Source of the DNA: Sanderia malayensis | Taxonomy: Eukaryota; Cnidaria; Scyphozoa; Semaeostomeae; Pelagiidae | Reading direction: 5' to 3' | DNA length: 64,000 bases | Assembly: GCA_013076295.1 (NCBI GenBank) | Contig: RQOL01000139.1 | Coordinates: forward strand, 744,001-808,000 | Shown: piece by piece, positions 57,847 through 64,000 of the stretch | How positions within the stretch are numbered: the stretch's first letter is position 1 | Layout of the letters: every line of letters starts with the position of its first letter | Notes under the pieces: generated by a model | The model's input: only the letters and a program-made list of their open reading frames with translations | Told to the model about the DNA's origin: nothing | The model's database searches: none | Made by a program: the position numbers and the translations under genes

Positions 57847-60039
57847 TCAAGAAGTTTCATCATTTTTATGTAATAACGATTTTTTGAAATATTTGCAAAA
57901 CAGGTTTTTGCTTTTTTGTTCTCTTATTTGAAGGGGTATATTATTCCAAATTTTTATACCATTATATGTAAAGAATCGCTTTTTGTAGTTCGTTCGTATT
58001 ATAGGGAAAGAAAGTTGTTTATTTGCAGATTGGCGTGTTTGATAGCCATGACGAGAGGATGTTGTTTCAAAAAAATTGTCAAAAATTGGACTTTGATTAC
58101 CATTGTTAATGTCATATATTAGTTTCGAACATTCAAGATTGAAACTTTCTTCAAAATCTAAAATGCCTAATTTGGTGAAAAGTGGTTTAGCGCTGGCTGT
58201 ATACTGTTCGAAATTAATTATTCTTAAAGCTTTGTTTAAATTTCTTTGAACGGATTTGGTAACTGTTGCAGTTGCACAGCCCCAGTTGATAATTCCATAA
58301 TTGACATGGGGAGCAATGAATGCAAAATAAAGATTACGTAGAATATGGGCTGGAACGAAATGCCTAATTTTTGCCAGTATTCCAATTCCTTTTGATATCT
58401 TCATGTTAACGTGATTAATATGATTTTTCCAATTTAAGTTTTTATCAAGTATTACTCCAAGATATTTAATAGAGTCTTTTTGAACAATTGATTTACCATT
58501 TATTGATAGATTTACTTGAGGAGATAAATTTTGCTGGGGAGATGAGATTAATAGGAAGTTTGATTTTTCAACATTTAAAGTTAATTTATTCACCGTAAGC
58601 CAGTCCGATACTTTAATTAATTCTTGATTAACTGTGTTTTCCAAGTTTCTTAAATTTTGATCTGAGAAAAAGATACTAGTATCATCAGCAAATAGATGAA
58701 ATTTGAGCAACTTAGAGACTACAGGCATATCATTTATATAAAGAAGAAATAGAAGAGGTCCGAGAACACTGCCTTGTGGTACTCCACAACTTATTTTGTT
58801 TGAGTTAGATGATTGACCATTTATGGAAACTTTTTGCGTTCTATCAGTTAAGTAGGATTTGAACCAGTCAAGGGCAGTACCTCTTATGCCGTAGTGTTCA
58901 AGTTTTTGCAGTAATATGCTATGATCTACAGTATCAAAAGCTTTCGCTAAGTCCAAAAAAATGCAGCAGGAAATTTTTTTGTGTTCAATAGCATTTATGA
59001 GTTGGTTATACAAATCTAGAAATGCAAGAGAAGTGGATTTATTTTTTTGAAAACCAAATTGATGCTCAAAGATAATATTATGTTTTTCAAGAAAACATGT
59101 TAGCCTGGTATGCATTAATTTTTCAAATATCTTATTAAAAATGGGCAGCAGTGATATTGGGCGATAGTTACTTAATTCTTCAGTCGATTTTGCTTTATGA
59201 ATTGGTACTACTTTAGCAAATTTTAACATTTTAGGGTAAAAACCAGATTCAAAGGATTCATTAATAAGTTTAGTGAGGGGGATAGTTAATGCATCACTTA
59301 CGCATTTGACTAATTTCACAGGGATGTCGTATGCATCTGGAGCTTTTCCTTCATTTAGATTAAGCAGCTGTATATTTACTTCTGAGGGAGTTACCGGGGT
59401 AACAAAAAAGGACTCACTGTTAAAATAATGCAAGTAGTCTTTGAAGTGTTTATTACTTGGTGTAAGCTTACTTACGAGGTTTTGGGCAACACTTGTAAAA
59501 AAGTTGTTAAACTCATTTGCCACTGGTTTAGCATCTGAAATCAGCCTACCATTTATATTTAGTTTAATTTTCTGAGAATTTTTCGACTTATTTCGACTCA
59601 GGAGATTATTAATTCCTTTCCATACCTGTTTAGAATCATGTTTAAAGGTTTCAAAGTAAGATAAATGATACTGTTTTTTACTTAATCTTATAACTTGGTT
59701 TAACATATTTCTGTGCTTTTTATATCGTTGATACCAACAATCGTCTTTAGTTCTTATATATTTTTTATACAATTTATTCTTAGAAGATATAGATTTTAGG
59801 ATTCCATTTGTTATCCACGGCTTTAATTGTTGTTTTCTTTGTTGTCTTGTTCTAAATTTAAGCGGTGCATGCTTATTGATAATGCCTAAAACTTTCGATT
59901 GAAATTCCTCATACTTTTTGTCAAGTTTATTGAGGTCATTGATATTCGAGTCTAATTCTAAGTTGCTGAAATCTTCAATATATTTTTCAAAATTGAAAGA
60001 ACGGTAGTCTCTTACTAGACCACGATCTTTTCCTTTCAT
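57847..60039 (-). CDS. LINE reverse transcriptase domain
   Basis: This 730-residue frame contains NYRPISLLPIFNKIFEKL, FGFQKNKSTSLAFLDL, CIFLDLAKAFDTVDH, GVPQGSVLGPLLFLLYIND and the catalytic HLFADDTSIFF, followed by the thumb motif KYLGVILDKNLNWK. No stop occurs within it. It is the C-terminal part of a larger protein whose endonuclease part upstream is broken by stops and a frameshift, so the polyprotein as a whole is not intact. Confidence 0.92.
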   Translation of the reverse strand: MKGKDRGLVRDYRSFNFEKYIEDFSNLELDSNINDLNKLDKKYEEFQSKVLGIINKHAPLKFRTRQQRKQQLKPWITNGILKSISSKNKLYKKYIRTKDDCWYQRYKKHRNMLNQVIRLSKKQYHLSYFETFKHDSKQVWKGINNLLSRNKSKNSQKIKLNINGRLISDAKPVANEFNNFFTSVAQNLVSKLTPSNKHFKDYLHYFNSESFFVTPVTPSEVNIQLLNLNEGKAPDAYDIPVKLVKCVSDALTIPLTKLINESFESGFYPKMLKFAKVVPIHKAKSTEELSNYRPISLLPIFNKIFEKLMHTRLTCFLEKHNIIFEHQFGFQKNKSTSLAFLDLYNQLINAIEHKKISCCIFLDLAKAFDTVDHSILLQKLEHYGIRGTALDWFKSYLTDRTQKVSINGQSSNSNKISCGVPQGSVLGPLLFLLYINDMPVVSKLLKFHLFADDTSIFFSDQNLRNLENTVNQELIKVSDWLTVNKLTLNVEKSNFLLISSPQQNLSPQVNLSINGKSIVQKDSIKYLGVILDKNLNWKNHINHVNMKISKGIGILAKIRHFVPAHILRNLYFAFIAPHVNYGIINWGCATATVTKSVQRNLNKALRIINFEQYTASAKPLFTKLGILDFEESFNLECSKLIYDINNGNQSPIFDNFFETTSSRHGYQTRQSANKQLSFPIIRTNYKKRFFTYNGIKIWNNIPLQIREQKSKNLFCKYFKKSLLHKNDETS

Positions 60040-61390
60040 AACTTTTCCATTGGAAAGGAAAGCAAAATTTGGTAAATGATCAGAAACGCTGTCAATAAGA
60101 TTGCCACTTACAGTTTCGTATTCTAGTGTATTTATAAAGATATTATCAATTAGACTGTGGCAAGAGTTAGCGTGTATTCACGTGGGATGGGTAATTAGAG
60201 GTTTATAGAAATTAGTTAGCATTAAATTTTAGAAAGCTTCTACGTTGGGAATTTTATCATATTTTAAAAGGTTTAGGTTAAAATCTCCATACAAAATAAC
60301 AAGCTTATTTTCATGTTGTATCTTATTAAAAACAGACTGGAGGTAATCTAAAAATGGGGTACGATCTTTACGAGGGTGGTTGTAAACTACTCCCATTAGT
60401 ATATTTTTACCACTTTGTTTATAATTTCTAGCCATAACGCCTCAAATTCAAAGTTAGTTTCATTTATGGAGTTGGTAATATCATCCCTTGGAAGAAACGA
60501 TAGATTTTCATTAAGGAAAAAACCACACCCACCTTTCATACTGGAACCTTTTGTACCAACGTAATCATGATAGCCTTCCAGTTTAAGTTTCTTAATATCT
60601 GAATCGTTTTTTATTGTGTGCCAAGTTTCACTGACAGCTATAATATTAAAATTATAATCTAAGTTGCTAATTAGAGTTTGAAGGGTTTCGAGATTCTTAG
60701 AAATTGAACAAATATTAGTGTGTAAGATTCCAGTTTTTTGTTCAATCTTAAAGGATGGTTTATTGCAAATTTTGTGAAATTCATGATTACCATAGTATTT
60801 GAAACTTGAGGAATCAGTTAAGTTAATGTCTGGATCATTATTATAGAGAGTGTCGTGCTCTTTTAGGGAGATTTTACAGGTATCTAATTTTTCTAGTTTA
60901 TTATATTTAAAAATGGGTATGGCCGTTGAATTGCATTTACAAGAGAAATTAGAATTGAAAGCAAGATCGCTAAGTTCATGTCGTTCGATTTCAAAGAAGG
61001 GCAGGGCTGAGAAAACTTTAATTGTGCAACTGTTACATTCCCATTCAGTCAAATGACTGTTGATATTGTTTATAGAGAAATTGTTGAGCTGGGCACATTT
61101 TTTGTGAATGAAGTGTTTACATTTGCTACATGGTATTGACGTTTTGGCGACACGAATAGTCTCTGAGCAAACAGAGCAAGTTATGTAATATCCTGTCGTT
61201 TCGTTTATAATTGAATTCCAGCTATTCAAGGATTTTGCATTTCCTTTTTCAATTACATTTCGAAATTGTTTATAATCGAGATTTTGAAAAGGGAAAATAT
61301 TCTTAACACAATTTTTACAGAACCAGTCAGTGTCATGACTTGCAGATAAAATTTCAAATTCGATTTTATTCAGACCAGAACATTGATGGC
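60040..61390 (-). pseudogene. LINE PHD-type fingers and endonuclease, broken
   Basis: Reading down from 61390 there is part of one Cys-rich finger (WFCKNCVKNIF), then a PHD-like finger (CSVCSETIRV, IPCSKCKHFIHKKC, WECNSC). The endonuclease starts with LHTNICSISKNLETL and IIAVSETWH, and continues in a shifted frame near 60430 (VILYGDFNLNLLKYD, later SDHLPNF). Stops near 60229 and 60177 and the shift make it non-functional. PHD-like fingers are known in some CR1 elements. Confidence 0.8.
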
Positions 61391-61559
61391 TACCCCATAT
61401 GTGCCCTTACCAGTGAAATTATCCTCATTAAAAATGAATAAACAGGAAAGTGAATGTATATCGATGTTCTTAATTTCATCCTCTCCAAAGACATCGTGGA
61501 AATGTGGAAGTTTTTCCCGCTTTGTTAACAAGTTATTGATGGTAACATCATCCATTACC
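61391..61559 (-). pseudogene. Polinton protease-like gene start, cut by the LINE
   Basis: Starting at an ATG that overlaps the previous stop (TAATG at about 61559), the frame has DEIKNIDIHSLSCLFIFN and ends FTGKGTYGVAI at the LINE edge. In adenain-like proteases of Polintons this place holds the catalytic His in a GTHW-type motif; here it reads GTYG, so the His seems mutated as well as truncated. The call is by order and this motif only. Confidence 0.45.
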
Positions 61560-61830
61560 AATCACGAATAACGTTTTTATGAGCATCAATTTTAATTACT
61601 TTATCAAACTCTCCCAAGATGATTATATTCAATAGAGAGTCCAGAGCATCTGCAAAGTTTATGCTTATCCTAAGATTGCCCTCTCGTTTCAATAGATATT
61701 CCTCATTTTCACAATTTCCCTTTGGAGTCAAATCAAAACCATAGAGTGTGGATCCTTGCTTGAATGTGGCGTCATCGGCCAGACTTGGAAAATTGTTTAG
61801 TGTAGACACCAAACGATTGTAAGCATCCAA
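61555..61830 (-). pseudogene. Polinton structural-type protein, C-terminal remnant
   Basis: The 91-residue frame contains LYGFDLTPKGNCENEEYLLK and REGNLRISINFADAL, ending EFDKVIKIDAHKNV. This matches the C-terminus of a large Polinton-encoded protein common in invertebrates (F54H12.2-like in older annotation). The frame extends upstream of the ATG through DDDYLDAYNRLVSTL, and most of the expected protein is missing, so an internal deletion is likely. It overlaps the following gene by TAATG. Confidence 0.6.
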
Positions 61831-61849
61831 ATAATCATCATCATGAAAG

Positions 61850-62314
61850 TCATCGTCTTCTCTTATGCGAGACCTTCTCCTTTTTTATAGTTTTATTTGG
61901 CACGAATATTCCGTTCATGGTATTAACAGGCTCCTCAATAGCTTGTTTCTTCATATCATTCAAAACATCGTTGTTCATAACATTCACAGCCTCATCAGCC
62001 GCTTTCCGCTTGATACCATGAAGGGAAGATTTTGCTGTCTCCTTTGTTACTTTCTTCACATTCTCTCCAGCGGCTATGCGTTTCAGAGCTTTCTCTCCAT
62101 GTTCTTTGATGACTGGAAGTGCTACCCTCTTAGCAGCTTTTACTCTTTTGGGCCCAATAAGTTTCAAGATTCTTTTCACAACAGGTGCTGCTCTCTTTAT
62201 GATTGTACCAAGCCACGGCCACTCGGTCTGGGATAATAAGAGGAGGTGGGGTGATCTTGTAAATTGGGAAATCATATAATGATCTGAGGTTTGACTTGTA
62301 TACTGGTCGATCAT
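61850..62314 (-). CDS. Polinton small basic structural-type protein
   Basis: This is an intact 154-residue frame. Near residues 30-60 it has an amphipathic basic segment (WPWLGTIIKRAAPVVKRIL), then a Lys/Ala-rich helix-prone region and a basic tail ending KRRR. Its size, charge and position between capsid-type genes resemble small virion-internal proteins of Polintons. The exact role is unknown. Confidence 0.5.
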   Translation of the reverse strand: MIDQYTSQTSDHYMISQFTRSPHLLLLSQTEWPWLGTIIKRAAPVVKRILKLIGPKRVKAAKRVALPVIKEHGEKALKRIAAGENVKKVTKETAKSSLHGIKRKAADEAVNVMNNDVLNDMKKQAIEEPVNTMNGIFVPNKTIKKEKVSHKRRR

Positions 62315-62465
62315 ACATGTTTCCTTCTGAAATGAAGTAAAAACGTTGGCTTCGTCTTATAGAACTTTATAGTTTAACCCAGTTCATTCAACATTTGATT
62401 TAAGCTTTATTGTTGGATTAAAGTTACTATTAAGTGAACATGTTAAGTAGAAATCGTTGATCATC

Positions 62466-62792
62466 TTAACTGAATTGTAAGTCAATCCGGCACTTTTCTT
62501 CAAACTGGTTAGATATATCCTGTAGTGTTTCCCAATCGTAGATTCTAATGTTGATTGACTTTATGTTTGAAGTTATAACATCATATGATGGTGGGTTGAT
62601 AGATACTTTGGGAATGGTGTCTTTCCTATCATCATCATAAACCACCAATCCCAATAGTGGAATGATGTCTCCACTTATAATAAAGTTACAACAAACGGCA
62701 AAGACGTTGTGATTTACGCTCACATCTTTTCGAAAGAATGTACATCCAATCATTCTACATTTTGTAACACCCATTAGTGGCTGAGTTAACAT
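62466..62792 (-). CDS. Polinton structural-type protein 1
   Basis: This 108-residue frame has SGDIIPLLGLVVYDD and IKSINIRIYDWETL near its end. The last part resembles the C-terminal end of the neighbouring gene product at 62884-63261 (IDLQFS against INATFF after a beta-type stretch), so the two may be paralogous beta-structured proteins. The function is inferred from context only. Confidence 0.45.
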   Translation of the reverse strand: MLTQPLMGVTKCRMIGCTFFRKDVSVNHNVFAVCCNFIISGDIIPLLGLVVYDDDRKDTIPKVSINPPSYDVITSNIKSINIRIYDWETLQDISNQFEEKCRIDLQFS

Positions 62793-62883
62793 ACACTTCT
62801 ATTGGTTAGTGTTATGTACATGTTCAAGTTACAGGCCTGATCCTTACGGTAATAGATGTCTCACCAGTATATTGTTTAAATGA

Positions 62884-63261
62884 CTAGAAGAATGTTGCAT
62901 TTATAGGATTATCATCATCATCATCCAACTTGATAGATATTTGTTGAAATCGTAGTTTCTCCAAGGGAGCAAACACTATGTTCTTTGGAGCAAAATATCC
63001 CACATACGTATCAAGTTGCACATCATAAAACGACAGCTTTCTCAATACTCGTTTCTTTTCAATTCCACCAAGATAGTTGCTTTCTAGAAGATCACATTTC
63101 ACATTTATAGCTGTATGTGGATTTACATGTACACCATCTTTGATTCTCGTTAAACATTTGATCTTCCCTCCTTTAACTGAACCCCCATCAGCTTTCTTTT
63201 TGTATATGATCAAATTCATACATTGCAGAGGTCGCACCACATCTCCTATTTTATAATTAGA
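62884..63261 (-). pseudogene. Polinton structural-type protein 2, 5' end lost
   Basis: Coding sequence from SNYKIGDVVRPLQCMNL to DDDDDNPINATFF is clear, with INVKCDLLESNYLGGI and YFAPKNIVFAPLEKL between. The open frame continues upstream to 63348 only because it reads through the Helitron-type array, so its apparent start codon is not original. The true N-terminus was removed or displaced by the insertion at 63262. Confidence 0.55.
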
Positions 63262-63826
63262 CTGTGGGTCATCACTCGCTTCGCTCGTTCGCCCCAGCCC
63301 TTGAAGTAAAAGAAGCTTCATCTGGTTGGCGCACTTCGTGCGCTGCATTCGCTTCGCTCATGCCTCTTTCAACCCCACGTACAATGGGTTAGCTCGCTGC
63401 GCTCGCCTGTCTATTTATTATCAAGAAACATAGACTGGTAGGGCGCACTTCATGCGCTGCATTCGCTGACGCTCATGCCTCTTTCAACCCCACGTACAAT
63501 GAGTTAGCTCGCTGCGCTCGCCTGTTTATCTATTATCAAGAAACATAGACTGGTAGGGCGCACTTCGTGCGCTGCATTCGCTGACGCTCATGCCCCTTTG
63601 AACCCCACGTACAATGGGTTAGCTCGCTGCGCTCGCCTGTTTATCAATTATCAAGAAACATAGACTGGTAGGGCGCACTTTGTGCGCTGCATTCGCTGAC
63701 GCTCATGCCTCTTTCAACCCCACGTACAATGGGTTAGCTCGCTGTGCTCGCCTGTCTATCTATTATCAAGGAACATTGACTGATAGGGCGCAGTTCGTGC
63801 GCTGCATTCGCTGATGCTCATGCACA
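63262..63826 (-). mobile_element. Helitron-type hairpin array, reverse orientation
   Basis: On the minus strand the element ends GATGACCCACAG before host T (63261). Inside are about four 115-base units, each containing the hairpin GCGCACTTCGTGCGC or a variant and CGAGCGCAGCGAGC. Terminal features match those at 20383 and 48674. Confidence 0.75.
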
Positions 63827-64000
63827 TACATACATACATACATGCATACATACATACATACATACATACATACCTACATACATACATACATACATGCATA
63901 CATACATACATTACATACATACATGAGCTGGGTTCGGTCGCTTCGCTCCCTTCCCAGAGCCCGTCTAGTAAACAAAGCTTAATCTGGATGGCGCGCTTTG
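63827..64000 (-). repeat. (TATG)n microsatellite with Helitron 3' hairpin module, runs off the window
   Basis: The microsatellite CATACATACATA is followed by the reverse complement of the module also found at 3618-3728 (CTTCGCTCCCTTCCCAGAGC, then AAGCTTAATCTGGATGG). It repeats the arrangement seen inside the large Helitron. Confidence 0.75.

Larger units (their letters stand above)
57661..61390 (-). mobile_element. CR1-like LINE with PHD-type fingers, 5'-truncated
   Basis: The minus-strand element runs from Cys-rich ORF sequence at its 5' end (about 61390) through endonuclease and RT to 57847, with an A/T-rich 3' tail near 57660-57690. Its 5' end lies inside the Polinton protease gene. I did not find a clear target duplication. 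It belongs to a different subfamily from the LINE at 40.7-46.2 kb, since its RT is only distantly similar. Confidence 0.8.
53343..63261. mobile_element. Polinton/Maverick element, decayed and incomplete
   Basis: It has a protein-primed-type DNA polymerase B on the plus strand, followed on the minus strand by four small structural-type genes and a protease start, as in Polintons. Integrase, ATPase and major capsid genes are not seen, and no terminal repeats were found. The right side is cut off by a Helitron-type array at 63262. A SINE and a LINE are inserted inside. Confidence 0.8.

Overview
This window is AT-rich eukaryotic DNA, almost certainly from an invertebrate metazoan. It has short GT-AG introns, tRNA-derived SINEs, CR1/L2-like LINEs, BEL/Pao, Helitron, ISL2EU, hAT, pogo-like and Polinton elements, and long minisatellites. 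A cnidarian or another repeat-rich aquatic invertebrate fits the element mix, but that is inference. I see no bacterial or organellar sequence and no clearly intact host gene. The window is a stack of transposons inserted into transposons, most with broken reading frames.

Layout. 1-2470 and 20384 to about 23400 are the two halves of one BEL/Pao LTR retrotransposon, split by a 17.9-kb Helitron (2471-20383). The Helitron carries its own Rep/helicase gene (12510-17662, broken near its N-terminus), a small three-exon gene (5129-5675), a PIN/FEN-like nuclease-type gene (7649-10003), 1.4-kb direct repeats around that gene, and a 5' minisatellite. 24550-30200 is a 60-bp-unit satellite into which an ISL2EU-type transposon inserted (24751-29542: THAP/DDE gene, YqaJ/SWIM gene). 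That transposon itself contains a 1.06-kb TIR element with a 9-bp target duplication. 31.1-36.1 kb holds Helitron-related non-autonomous copies, possible plus-strand host exons and a MITE inside one of them.

36489-46243 (minus strand) is one hAT/ZMYM1-like gene disrupted twice: by a full-length CR1-like LINE (40670-46218) just inside its start, and by a pogo-like element (36727-37786) inside its dimerisation domain. 46.7-47.4 kb is a second hAT-type fragment. 47.9-51.4 kb is a Helitron-type 115-bp array, LINE fragments and an AT-rich satellite. 52.05-53.15 kb is a cluster of tiny minus-strand exons, including two identical 7-nt ones. 53.3-63.26 kb is a decayed Polinton/Maverick: a protein-primed-type DNA polymerase B on the plus strand (with a SINE inside) and structural/protease genes on the minus strand, interrupted by a second LINE. 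63262-64000 is another Helitron-type hairpin array that cut off the start of the last Polinton gene.

The strongest results are seven insertions (Helitron in BEL/Pao, ISL2EU in satellite, TIR element in ISL2EU, LINE in hAT, pogo in hAT, SINE in polB, MITE in an exon) where both edges can be set to the base, because removing the insert restores the older frame or a sister repeat shows the empty site. The Helitron family, with hairpin-bearing minisatellite units and cargo genes that share a duplicated leader, is the most promising candidate for something undescribed.
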